A DNA stretch of 64,000 nt from Palsa-504 sp963739615 (lineage in GTDB: Bacteria; Actinomycetota; Actinomycetes; Streptosporangiales; Streptosporangiaceae): positions 124,001 through 188,000 of the forward strand of contig CAVUBD010000035.1 of NCBI GenBank assembly GCA_963739615.1, read 5' to 3'. The notes beneath the pieces are model-generated. The model had not been told where the DNA came from, searched no databases, and saw nothing but the letters and a program-made list of their open reading frames with translations. This document shows, piece by piece, positions 26,326 through 34,694 of the stretch. A program made the position numbers and the translations under genes. Numbering within the stretch: the stretch's first letter is position 1; every line of letters begins with the position of its first letter.

Positions 26326-28575
26326 ATGAAGCCCTACACCGCCACCAAGAGCCGCAATGCGGGCCGCGAGAGCTGGTCAGTCATATTCCGACACCCGGCC
26401 CGTCTTGACGTCACCACCGGCAAGCCAGGGCGTCGCGTCCGGCGCGGCTTGGGTACCGCCGATGAAGCCGAGGCGAATCGTCTTATCGATCAGCTCAACG
26501 AGATTCTCCGCACGGAAGAGCTCTGGGAGCCCGCGGCACGGGCTACGACCGCCGGTCGGTTCGACTCGCGTGTCATCGACATCTTCTACGACGGGCTGGA
26601 GGCAACGCGGACCGACTTCTCAGCCCTGCGGCAGAGCCTTATCCCCCTCCCTGTCGCCTCCGACGGTTATCGCACGGTCCTGCTCCTGGGCACGACAGGT
26701 GCCGGCAAGACGACCGTAGTGCGCCAACTGCTGGGGACTGATCCGGAAACGGAGCGCTTCCCCTCGACATCCACCGCCAAGACCACCGTCGCTGACACCG
26801 AGCTGATCATCACTGGCGAGAGGCTCTACCGGGCTGTGGTGACATTCATTCCAAGGGACGAAGTCATCGATTATCTGGCGGAGAACGTGTCAGCTGCCGC
26901 GCTCGCGGCCTTCCGGGGGCGCAAGGACGACGAGATCACCCGGCGGATTCTAGACCATGTAAACCAGCGGTTCCGGTTTAGCTATGTGCTCGGACGCGGG
27001 ACCGCCGTCGATGACGATGACATTGTCGACGAAGAGATCGTAGACGAGTCCGGCAGCATCGATCCCGACGATTATGGTCAGATCGACTTGGACGTGACAG
27101 CGCAAGTCGTCGCCGACGCCGTTAGCGCGGTCAAGACGGTCGTCGAACGGCATGCCAGCGCCGTCATCAGCGACCTGGAGGGTTTCGACGAGGACGAGCG
27201 GGTTCTGGCCGAACTAATCGAGGAAAACCTCGACACCGATCTGCGGCAGTCCGATGAGTTCCATGACATTGTGGACTCGCTCGTCGATGAGATCGAGAAG
27301 CGCTTTAGCACCTTGGATGTCGGCGACTTGAAGCGGAACAGGCAGGGCTGGCCCACGACATGGTCGTGGGAGTCCGAAGACCGAGCGGCGTTCATTAAGG
27401 TGGTAACGCGTTTCTCCAGCAACTATGCGCCGCTGTTCGGCCGGCTGCTGACACCACTTGTGAACGGCATCCGGGTCGGCGGCCCGTTTGAGCAAGCGTG
27501 GGCTGGCGAACCGGTACGGCTGGTCCTTGTGGACGGCGAGGGGCTCGGGCACAGTCCGAAGTCGGTCGCAACCCTCTCCACGCACGTTGCGACGCAACTG
27601 GAGCAGGTCGACGCGGTGCTCCTGGTGGACAACGCCGCCCAGCCCATGCAGGCGGCGCCCGTTGCAGCCCTCAAGAGCATCGCGGTCTCCGGCAATGCGA
27701 CGAAGCTGCATTTCCTGTTCACGCATTTCGACCAAGTATCGGGTGACAATCTGCCGACCTTCTCGGCGCGAGAGGAGCATGTCCTGGCCTCGGCAGAAAA
27801 TGTGCTCAAGGCCATCGGCGACGAACTCGGGCCAGCCGCCGAGCGCATCCTGCGTCGGCGCATCGACGAGGCCCGATTCTTCGTTGGAGGAATCCAAGAG
27901 CCGCTCGACCCGGGGAAGAGGACGGACGCACGGGCAATCCGGCAGTTTGAGGCTCTCCTGAGCCTGCTAGCTCATCCCGAATCGGCAGCGCCGAGCGGGC
28001 CTAGCCGCCCGGTCTTCGACCGCATGAACCTATCGCTGGCCGTAACCGAAGCGGCCAAGGCGTTCCACATCCGATGGCGAGGCCTGTTGGGCCTGGAAAT
28101 GAATCCGGATGCGCCTAAGGAGCACTGGACACGGGTGAAGGCTCTTACCCGGCGACTGGCCGAGGGCTGGACCGACCAGTACGATTCCCTCCAGCCCGTG
28201 GCCGATCTGCGGAACCAACTGCAAGTCCAGCTGTACCTGATGGTGCAACGCCCGGTGCGTTGGGAAGGCGGGGAACCTGACGACGACGAGGAGCAGGTCC
28301 TCATCGACACAATGTCGAACGCGATCACCAAGAAACTCATGGAGCTCACGCGGCGGCGCCTCGCCGAGGACGTCCGACTCGGATGGCAAGAGGCTTACGC
28401 TCAGCGCGGCCGGGGGTCGTCATTCACCCGTGCACGGATCATCGCTGCTGATGTCTACGACCGGGGCGCTCCGATCCCGACGGTCAGTGCCTCTCCTGAC
28501 CAGAATCGCTTCCTCAAGGACGTCGCATCGCTCGTAGCAGAAGTTGCGGAGCAGCTCGATGTGATTCTTGAATAG
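26326..28575 (+). CDS. Large P-loop GTPase-like protein with integrase-like N-terminal DNA-binding domain
   Basis: 749 residues from ATG 26326 (MKPYTATKSR, GAGGT 3 bases before). Residues 1-65 (RESWSVIFRHP, GKPGRRVRRGLGTADEAEANRLIDQLNEIL) resemble the three-stranded arm-type DNA-binding domain at the start of phage tyrosine integrases, but no recombinase core follows. Walker A is GTTGAGKT (122-129), a G2-like Thr lies in STSTAKTTVADTE, the G3 DxxG is VLVDGEGLGH (near 402-409), and a G4-like site is FLFTHFDQ. An acidic helical insertion of over 200 residues (with DDDDIVDEEIVDE) separates Walker A from G3, which is unusual. No TM helix. I do not recognise a named family. The neighbourhood of toxin-antitoxin and Fic genes suggests a defence or island function. 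Confidence 0.75.
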   Translation: MKPYTATKSRNAGRESWSVIFRHPARLDVTTGKPGRRVRRGLGTADEAEANRLIDQLNEILRTEELWEPAARATTAGRFDSRVIDIFYDGLEATRTDFSALRQSLIPLPVASDGYRTVLLLGTTGAGKTTVVRQLLGTDPETERFPSTSTAKTTVADTELIITGERLYRAVVTFIPRDEVIDYLAENVSAAALAAFRGRKDDEITRRILDHVNQRFRFSYVLGRGTAVDDDDIVDEEIVDESGSIDPDDYGQIDLDVTAQVVADAVSAVKTVVERHASAVISDLEGFDEDERVLAELIEENLDTDLRQSDEFHDIVDSLVDEIEKRFSTLDVGDLKRNRQGWPTTWSWESEDRAAFIKVVTRFSSNYAPLFGRLLTPLVNGIRVGGPFEQAWAGEPVRLVLVDGEGLGHSPKSVATLSTHVATQLEQVDAVLLVDNAAQPMQAAPVAALKSIAVSGNATKLHFLFTHFDQVSGDNLPTFSAREEHVLASAENVLKAIGDELGPAAERILRRRIDEARFFVGGIQEPLDPGKRTDARAIRQFEALLSLLAHPESAAPSGPSRPVFDRMNLSLAVTEAAKAFHIRWRGLLGLEMNPDAPKEHWTRVKALTRRLAEGWTDQYDSLQPVADLRNQLQVQLYLMVQRPVRWEGGEPDDDEEQVLIDTMSNAITKKLMELTRRRLAEDVRLGWQEAYAQRGRGSSFTRARIIAADVYDRGAPIPTVSASPDQNRFLKDVASLVAEVAEQLDVILE

Positions 28576-28667
28576 CATGCCTCGACAACGCGCTGATGCC
28601 ACAACGGAGTGATCGCGCCGGGCGGCGCGGCCGGTCATGGATGTAGCCGAATTCCGAGCGACGAGGC

Positions 28668-28739
28668 ATGCAGGCCCTCACCTGGCGCACCCCCACCGGC
28701 CGCACCTACACGATCACCCCCACCATCTACCCGATCTAG
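28668..28739 (+). pseudogene. C-terminal fragment of a DUF222/HNH (13E12-type) endonuclease
   Basis: The plus strand reads MQALTWRTPTGRTYTITPTIYPI then TAG. This is the characteristic last 20 residues of actinobacterial DUF222/HNH proteins; the rest of the gene is absent. Confidence 0.6.
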
Positions 28740-28827
28740 CCTCAGGCCGCGGGCGGCCCTGCATCCCGCGTGGGTCGCCTCAGCTCTTGGTGGCAATGAT
28801 GTACGTATTAACGCTCGGCGGCATACG

Positions 28828-29148
28828 TCACGCGTTCGGGCTGCCGTCCAGGTACTCGAGGAATACGGCCGGGATGCCAAGGACGAAGGTGTGCTCATCG
28901 TGAGTCAGGCGCAGGCCGCGCGGGTCCCAGCTGAATTCCCAGTGGTGCGAGTCAGTCAGGTGCGTGATGGCCCTGATCAGCGCCTCTTCCCTCAAGCTAC
29001 GGGTGAAGTCCGGCTCGTCGCTCTCCAGCGCGACTTCATAGGCAAGCCTGTCTCTATTCAGCTGACCGAGCTCCTCGATCCGCGCATCCACCGCCAGCAC
29101 CACGGGCGCAAGATACAGATCAGCGACGTCATGAGGTCGGGTGGCCAT
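28828..29148 (-). CDS. Hypothetical protein
   Basis: 106 residues from ATG 29148 (MATRPHDVADLYLAPVVLAVD), chosen because GGAGGTGCCC precedes it. The protein is soluble and acidic, with HHWEFSWDPRGLRLTHDEHTFVLGIP in the second half and a Pro/Leu-rich end. I do not recognise the family. It lies 176 bases from tRNA-His on the same strand and may be the last member of the accessory region. Confidence 0.65.
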   Translation of the reverse strand: MATRPHDVADLYLAPVVLAVDARIEELGQLNRDRLAYEVALESDEPDFTRSLREEALIRAITHLTDSHHWEFSWDPRGLRLTHDEHTFVLGIPAVFLEYLDGSPNA

Positions 29149-29324
29149 GGGCACCTCCGTGCACGGAAAGAAACAGCGACCCCATGTTGCCGAGGAGCCC
29201 GCTCCCGCAGTAGTGCCGAAAGTCCCGTGGCCGGTGCGGCGCGATGCCGAGCACCCGGGTCCTGTCCCGCATCCCGCCCGGGTGCCGCCGCCCGCCGATG
29301 TCGGGGCTGACCTGCGCTTTCACG

Positions 29325-29401
29325 TGGGGTGAGCGACGGGATTCGAACCCGCGACATCCAGGACCACAACCTGGCGCTCTGCCAACTGAGCTACGCCCAC
29401 C
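29325..29401 (-). tRNA. tRNA-His (anticodon GTG), CCA encoded
   Basis: Cloverleaf on the minus strand: acceptor GTGGGCG/CGCTCAC with one G-U pair, D arm TAGCTCAGTTGGCAGAGC, anticodon arm GCCAG-GTTGTGGT-CCTGG giving GTG, and T arm GCGGG-TTCGAAT-CCCGT. The extra G at position -1 (29401) faces C73 (29328), the histidine identity pair. CCA is encoded at 29327-29325. The 3' end faces the accessory region. Confidence 0.96.
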
Positions 29402-29503
29402 ATCATCCGCCGGGCCCGCGAGGCGAGCGGCAGCAGAACGCGCGCTGCCCCCAGGGACATCGCGCGGCTTAGAGAATTATAGCGGCTTGCGGACGCCCGT
29501 GCG

Positions 29504-30184
29504 TCAGTGGCCGGAGCTGCCGGCCGAACCCGCGCCGGCCGAACGCGCCGCGCCAGGGCCGTGCGCCGCGCCAGGGCCGTGCGCCCCGCCCGGCTCGGTG
29601 CAGCGCGCGGCGATCTCGCGTGCGGTCGCCGAGTCCGGCCCGGGCTGCGGGACGAACACCGCCTCCCGGTAATACCGCAGTTCCTGCACGCTCTCCCTGA
29701 TGTCCGCCAGGGCCCGGTGGCCGCCGTGCTTGGCGGGGGAGGAGAAGTAGGCCCGCGGGTACCAGCGCCGCGCGAGCTCCTTGATGCTGGACACGTCGAC
29801 CATCCGGTAATGCAGGTAGCTGTCGAGCTCCGGCATGTCGCGCGCGATGAACCAGCGGTCGGTGGCGATGGAGTTACCGCACAGCGGCACCTTCCTCGGC
29901 TCGCTGATGTGGCTGCGCACGTAGCCGAGCACGAGCTCCTGCGCCTCGGCCAGCGCGATGCCGCCGGGCAGCTCGGCCAGCAGCCCGGAGGTCGTGTGCA
30001 TCTCGCGGACCACGTCCGGCATCGACTCGAGCGCCTCCGCGGGCGGCTTGATGATCAGGTCGATGCCCTCGTCGAACATGTTGAGGTCGCCGTCGGTCAC
30101 CAGGCACGCGATCTCGACCAGGGCGTCGCGTTCGATGTCGAGCCCGGTCATCTCGCAGTCGATCCACACGAGCCGGTCGTTCAT
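29504..30184 (-). CDS. orn: Oligoribonuclease
   Basis: 3'-5' exonuclease that degrades 2-5 nt RNAs, including pGpG from cyclic-di-GMP breakdown. About 226 residues from ATG 30184 (MNDRLVWIDCEMTGLD). DEDDh residues: WIDCEMTG (Asp, Glu), GNSIATDRWF (Asp) and HRALADI (His and Asp). The last 40 residues (AHGPGAAHGPGAARSAGAG) are a low-complexity extension beyond the usual family end. It lies just upstream of tRNA-His on the same strand. Confidence 0.95.
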   Translation of the reverse strand: MNDRLVWIDCEMTGLDIERDALVEIACLVTDGDLNMFDEGIDLIIKPPAEALESMPDVVREMHTTSGLLAELPGGIALAEAQELVLGYVRSHISEPRKVPLCGNSIATDRWFIARDMPELDSYLHYRMVDVSSIKELARRWYPRAYFSSPAKHGGHRALADIRESVQELRYYREAVFVPQPGPDSATAREIAARCTEPGGAHGPGAAHGPGAARSAGAGSAGSSGH

Positions 30185-30393
30185 CCTCACAGGGTATGGC
30201 CTTCGCTGCCGTGCGCTGCCAGCAAAGCCCATTTAGACCGAACGAACAGCCGTATCTCGCCTCAGGTACCTATTTCGCGGACCGCCTGATGTGCGCTGGG
30301 GCCGCGATGCCCGGCCGCAGGGCGGCATCGGGCTGCGGTTCGCAGAACGAGACGGTCAGAGGTCAGGGATACTCATAACCCCTCACGGTATGC

Positions 30394-31089
30394 TCAGAGG
30401 GCCGCCACGGTCAGGGAGGCGGCCAGCGTCCGCGGGCCCAGGCGGATGGCCGGTCCGTTTACCCGGACCGGCGCGGGCTCAGGGAGTTCGCCGGCCATAG
30501 CGGCGTCCAGCTTGGTGAGCTGGTCGATGTCGATGCTGCCTGGTCCGATGCTGTCGCACCCGGGTACCTGGGAGGCGCCGTAGTGACCGCCCATCGCCCA
30601 CAGCGCCCGGCTGCGCGGCCTGGCCAGCTGCCGGAACGGGGCAGGCTGCCCGGCCGGCCAGCGCCGCGGGATCCGCCAGGAGTCAAGCCAGCCCAGGATC
30701 GCCGCGAGCCCGATCATCGGGTAGCTGGTGAACGGCTCACGGGCCGAGCCGAGGACCCCGATCTGAACGCACAGCCTGCCTTCGCGGTTAACGCCGGCCG
30801 GGCGATGCGGAAGCCGGTCCGGAGCGTAATCCAGGTGCTCAGGCGTACCGAGGGCGCAGCCCGCCCGGACGATCGGCAGCAACTGCGCGATGTCCCCGGT
30901 TAGCGGGTCCCAGACCAGGTGCGGTGGCCGTTCCTCCTGGTTGAGCCGCTGCGCGGCCGAACAGGCCGATACGGCGCGGGGGTCGGCGCCGAGCGTCAGC
31001 CAGACCACCCGCGGTGCCCCTCCCCCCAGATTTCCCCCGTCGGTCTGTGCCCGGATGCATCTGGCGCCCGGCATCCACGCGTCAGCCAC
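30394..31089 (-). CDS. Hypothetical protein, weakly amidase-like
   Basis: About 231 residues from GTG 31089 (VADAWMPGARCIRAQT), chosen because GGGAGGG lies 5 bases upstream. The C-terminal half contains GGHYGASQVPGCDSIGPGSIDIDQL, which resembles the GHxxVPxNxHxDPG end of peptidoglycan amidase_2 domains, and an earlier VGVNREGRLCVQIGV-like strand. Zinc ligands cannot be confirmed, so the function is open. No signal peptide is visible. It may be a phage-lysin-derived protein. Confidence 0.6.
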   Translation of the reverse strand: MADAWMPGARCIRAQTDGGNLGGGAPRVVWLTLGADPRAVSACSAAQRLNQEERPPHLVWDPLTGDIAQLLPIVRAGCALGTPEHLDYAPDRLPHRPAGVNREGRLCVQIGVLGSAREPFTSYPMIGLAAILGWLDSWRIPRRWPAGQPAPFRQLARPRSRALWAMGGHYGASQVPGCDSIGPGSIDIDQLTKLDAAMAGELPEPAPVRVNGPAIRLGPRTLAASLTVAAL

Positions 31090-31593
31090 GAGGGTCCCTC
31101 CCACGCTCGAACGGTCTAGACCTTATAGTTCCTTTTCCTCTGCTTACGTCACCATTCGTGATTAGTCCAGAGGTAAAACGTTAGGATTTCGCCAGCCGCC
31201 TGCTCCGCGATTCGGTAGATCATGACCGTTTACCAGCATTTCCTCCGGGAATCCCCAGCCCTGCGCGTCTTGAGGGCTGGCTCGGCGACAACGTCGGTGA
31301 CGAACGTCTCAAGCGGGCGGGGCGCCGCCGTTCCTGTGCTGATCGCCCGTGTCCGCCAGGTACTCGGCGCGGACCCCTGACCAGATCCAGAGGCCCGCGG
31401 GAACCGGAACCGGCAAGCTTCTGGCGAGCCCGGCGCCCCGCTCGCACCGGGCCGCTTCCCGGTGCCCCGCTCTCGCCGGGCCTGCCGCTCGGCTTCCGCC
31501 TGCCGAGCTAGATCGAGGCCCGGCGCCCCGCTTACGCCGGACCTCTAAAGAATGGACGCGCGACCCGCGCCCCCGGTTGACAAGGAAAATCAG
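31090..31593. other. 504-base gap; three hairpin-forming repeats
   Basis: No credible gene (a 52-codon plus-strand frame at 31222 lacks a ribosome site). Near the right end lie three related GC-rich units at 31428-31453, 31458-31482 and 31518-31543, each beginning cccggYgccccgct and ending ccggRcc, so each can fold on itself. They are downstream of the DapA-like gene and may act in termination. Confidence 0.45.
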
Positions 31594-32484
31594 TTACGGC
31601 ACGGGGACATCGGCTGGGACATCGGCCGGGACATCGGCTGGCGCCGGGTGCGCCGGCGGCAGGGCGGCGACCTGCGCGGCGATCGCGGCGGCCGTCTCCG
31701 GGCCGGGCGCGTCGACGGTCATCCGGGCCACGCTGGTGCCGAAGCCGCGCAGCTGCAGCGCGTGCTTGACGCGCCCGATGCTCGCGCCCAGGGCGACAAT
31801 CGGGTCGAGCAGGTCGCGCGCCGCCCCTGCGGTCAGGGCCGCATACACCTCGGCGTAGGCGGAACTGCGCCCGGAGATCACGCCCGCGCCGCCGGCCCGC
31901 ATCGCGGCCGCCGGGTCGGAATCGTCGCCTGAGAAGATCCGCCGGGCCGGGGCCGCCGCGACGTAGTCCGCGAGGCTGGCCGCTGACGCCCCGCTGACCT
32001 TGGCGCCAGCCAGGTCGGCCGCGTCCGCCACGTCAGCGAACAAGGGGGGTGGCACACGCAGGCCGGTCCGTTCGGGAAAAACATAGGCGTAGAGCTCGGC
32101 GCCGGGCGCGCCGTCCCTGATGCGGCCGTAGTGGGTGCTCAGCTCGTCGGGCCGGGCGGGCAGGTAGTAGGGCGTGATCGCGGCGATGCGGGTGGCTCCG
32201 AGCGCGACCGCCGCCTGAGCCAGCCGGGTGGCGTGCCGGGCGTCGGGGGCGCCGATGTGCGCGATCACCCGATCGGGCCCGGCCGCGGCGATCGCCAGCT
32301 CGAACAGGGCCAGCCGTTCACCGTCTTCAAGGGCCGGGAACTCACCGGTCGTCCCGGCCACGAACAGGCCGTCAAGCAGCCCGGCGACGAACGTGTACAG
32401 CGCGCGGTTGGCCGCTAGGTCGAGCCCGCCGTCCGCGCCGAACATCGTCGGGACGGCGGAAAATACGACAGGCGGCGGGCTCAC
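31594..32484 (-). CDS. DapA-family (N-acetylneuraminate lyase / dihydrodipicolinate synthase-like) aldolase
   Basis: About 296 residues, start GTG 32484, overlapping the stop of the upstream gene (GTGA). Class I aldolase signature: LFVAGTTGEFPAL, ITPYYLPARPDELSTHY (Tyr) and GAKVSGASAASL with the Schiff-base Lys. The position of the GIKEAS motif is more divergent than in true DapA, so the substrate is probably not aspartate semialdehyde. The C-terminus has an odd ADVPADVPADVP repeat. Co-transcribed with the membrane protein 32481-32972. Confidence 0.8.
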   Translation of the reverse strand: MSPPPVVFSAVPTMFGADGGLDLAANRALYTFVAGLLDGLFVAGTTGEFPALEDGERLALFELAIAAAGPDRVIAHIGAPDARHATRLAQAAVALGATRIAAITPYYLPARPDELSTHYGRIRDGAPGAELYAYVFPERTGLRVPPPLFADVADAADLAGAKVSGASAASLADYVAAAPARRIFSGDDSDPAAAMRAGGAGVISGRSSAYAEVYAALTAGAARDLLDPIVALGASIGRVKHALQLRGFGTSVARMTVDAPGPETAAAIAAQVAALPPAHPAPADVPADVPADVPVP

Positions 32485-32972
32485 ACCAAGGTCCGCGGCT
32501 GAAAGAATTCTGTCGATTGCCTGCGCCAGAGCAGAATGACCGCGCTCAGGCCGATGAGCCAGGTCAGCACGGGGAACACCAGGGCGACCCATGTCCTCGG
32601 CTGGCTGAGGACGCCGAACAGGTCCAGGGTGGCCAGCCCGAACAGCACGGTGGACACGATGCGGGCCCAGTTCCGGCCCTGGCTGTTCGACCGCGCCATC
32701 CACAGCCACAGCGCGACCCCGACGATGCCGGAGACGATCGCCAGCGAGACGATGAACGTGTTCAGCTGGTTGACCTGGGCCGCGGTGAGGGTGGGCTTCG
32801 CCTTCCTGATCGCGGACTTGGTCCCGCTGAGCGTGGTCAGGGAGACGATCAGGCTCACCGTGCTGACCGCGGCGCCCGCGTACATGAGCTTGACCGCGTT
32901 CTGCACCGTCGCCGGCGCGGCGGGCCGCTCCGGCTCCGCGAGCTTGCCGCTGTAGGGATAGGGCTGGACCAT
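32481..32972 (-). CDS. Four-TM membrane protein of unknown function
   Basis: 163 residues, start ATG 32972 with GAGGT 6 bases upstream. A proline-rich cytoplasmic N-terminus is followed by TM helices at about 28-50, 72-92, 105-122 and 130-150. SGTKSAIRKAKPTLTAAQVNQLNTF forms a charged loop after TM1. Similar small proteins are common in actinobacteria without assigned role. Overlaps the aldolase gene by 4 bases. Confidence 0.78.
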   Translation of the reverse strand: MVQPYPYSGKLAEPERPAAPATVQNAVKLMYAGAAVSTVSLIVSLTTLSGTKSAIRKAKPTLTAAQVNQLNTFIVSLAIVSGIVGVALWLWMARSNSQGRNWARIVSTVLFGLATLDLFGVLSQPRTWVALVFPVLTWLIGLSAVILLWRRQSTEFFQPRTLV

Positions 32973-33079
32973 GATGACCTCGGCTAGCTGAAGATCCTGA
33001 ACACGGTGACCTCATTCACCCTAGTGCCCCGGCCGGCGGCGGGCTATTCGCACCGCGGATTCGGCGATACTGAAGGACC

Positions 33080-33874
33080 ATGACGGACCAGATCGCCCCT
33101 GCGCCGCCCGGGCTGGACCGCGCGGCCGCCCGGCTGCAGCGCTGGGAGATCGTCGCCGTCTTCGCCGTCTCGCTTGGCGCGAGCGGCGTGTACGCGCTGG
33201 TCTCGTACATCGGCTCGCTGACCGCGCACAAGTCGCTGGCCAAGCAGGTCACGGTGCTCAACGGCTCGCAGGCCCCCGGGCGCCCGCTGCTCGACCTGTT
33301 CCTGCAGCTGACCAGCATCTCGCTGGCGCTCGCCCCGGTGCTGCTTGTGCTTTACCTGCTGGCCCGCTCGGGCGAGGGCCCGGCGGCGATCGGCCTCGAC
33401 GCCCGCCAGCCCGGCCGCGACCTGGCCAGGGGAGCGGCGATTGCGGCGGTGATCGGCGGCGGCGGCCTGGGCCTGTACCTGATCGCGTATCACGCGGGCG
33501 TCGAGCTGAACGTGGTCGCCGAGAACCTGCCCGACATCTGGTGGCGGATCCCGGTGCTGCTGCTTTCCGCCTTCCAGAACGCCGCCCTGGAAGAGGTCGT
33601 GGTCGTCGGGTACCTGCTCAGCCGGCTGGAACGGCTCGGCGTCCGGCCGTCCCGTGCCATCGCGATCAGCGCGGTGATCAGGGGCTCCTACCACCTGTAC
33701 CAGGGCATCGGCGCCTTCTTCGGCAACGCCTTCATGGGCGCCGTGTTCGGTGTCCTTTACCGCCGGTGGGGCCGGGTGACCCCGCTGATCATCGCGCACT
33801 TCCTCATCGACGCCGTGGCCTTCGTCGGCTATGCCCTGCTCGCCGGGCACGTCTCCTGGCTGCCGGCCCCATGA
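33080..33874 (+). CDS. CPBP (CAAX/bacteriocin-processing) intramembrane metalloprotease
   Basis: 264 residues with about seven TM helices; start ATG 33080 after GAAGGA. The three family motifs are present: ALEEVVVVGYLLSRL (EE pair; Gly where many members have Arg), RGSYHLYQG with the His, and IAHFLIDAVAF with the second His. It acts inside the membrane on unknown substrates. Overlaps the next gene by 4 bases (ATGA), giving a two-protease operon. Confidence 0.9.
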   Translation: MTDQIAPAPPGLDRAAARLQRWEIVAVFAVSLGASGVYALVSYIGSLTAHKSLAKQVTVLNGSQAPGRPLLDLFLQLTSISLALAPVLLVLYLLARSGEGPAAIGLDARQPGRDLARGAAIAAVIGGGGLGLYLIAYHAGVELNVVAENLPDIWWRIPVLLLSAFQNAALEEVVVVGYLLSRLERLGVRPSRAIAISAVIRGSYHLYQGIGAFFGNAFMGAVFGVLYRRWGRVTPLIIAHFLIDAVAFVGYALLAGHVSWLPAP

Positions 33875-34590
33875 ACGTACTGACGCGGCTCTGGGAGCGG
33901 GTGTCGGGCAGCCAGCCGCTGCCGCCCGCCTGGGTCATCGGCCTGACCGCGCTGGCCGCCCTGGTCATCGTGGCGAACACCGGGACCTGGCGGCTGGCCG
34001 GCAAGGTGATCACGATCGCGCACGAGGGCGGGCACGCGCTGGTGTCGGTGCTGTCCGGCCGCCGGCTGGCCGGGATACGGCTGCACACGGACAGCTCGGG
34101 GGTGACCTACTCCCGCGGCAAGCGGACAGGTCCCGGCCTGGTGCTCACCGCGGCGGCAGGCTACGTCATGCCGTCGCTGCTTGGCGCGGGCGCGGCCGCT
34201 CTGCTGGCGCAGCGGCACCTGACCGCGATGCTCTGGCTAGCCCTGGTGCTGCTCGCCGCGACGTTCCTGGCCATCCGCAACGTGTTCGGCGCGGTCGCGG
34301 TGCTGGCCACGGCGGGCGCCGTGTTCGCGGTGAGCTATTACGCCCCGGCCGGCGTCCAGGCCGGATTCGCCTACCTGGCCGTGTGGTTCCTGCTGTTCGG
34401 CGGGGTAAGGCCGGTGCTCGAGCTGGCCCGCGGCCGCCGCCGGGGCTGGGCCCGCGGCTCCGACGCCGACCAGCTGGCCCGGATGACCGGCGTCGCTCCG
34501 GGTGCGTGGATCGCCTTGTTCGCGCTCGTCGCGCTGGGCGCCCTCGTCCTCGGCGCCGCCCTGCTCGCCCCGCCCGGCTGGCACTTCTGA
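33871..34590 (+). CDS. M50-like (site-2 protease type) membrane metallopeptidase
   Basis: 239 residues from ATG 33871. Zinc motif ITIAHEGGHALVSV (HExxH) lies in TM2 at about 50, with six TM helices in total. The second M50 motif (NPDG or LDG) is not obvious, as in the short M50B-like actinobacterial group. The ATGA overlap with the CPBP gene implies coupled synthesis of the two membrane proteases. Confidence 0.82.
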   Translation: MNVLTRLWERVSGSQPLPPAWVIGLTALAALVIVANTGTWRLAGKVITIAHEGGHALVSVLSGRRLAGIRLHTDSSGVTYSRGKRTGPGLVLTAAAGYVMPSLLGAGAAALLAQRHLTAMLWLALVLLAATFLAIRNVFGAVAVLATAGAVFAVSYYAPAGVQAGFAYLAVWFLLFGGVRPVLELARGRRRGWARGSDADQLARMTGVAPGAWIALFALVALGALVLGAALLAPPGWHF

Positions 34591-34625
34591 ACCTCCCGTC
34601 TCAGGGTGGCATATCCCGAAATTCG

Positions 34626-34655
34626 TTGACTGTATACGACGGACACCGTTATCAT
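34626..34655 (+). promoter_or_regulatory. Vegetative-type promoter of the IclR gene
   Basis: TTGACT (34626-34631) and TATCAT (34650-34655) with an 18-base spacer, 40 bases before the IclR-family start. Confidence 0.55.
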
Positions 34656-34694
34656 CTGCCGATAGTCACCTTCTGATTACCCGAGAAGGGGTAC

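Noticed and set aside
34641..34662. Sixth copy of the dispersed element in reverse (cgttatcatctgcc)
   Set aside because: Only about 11 of 14 core bases match, and they coincide with a -10 promoter hexamer.
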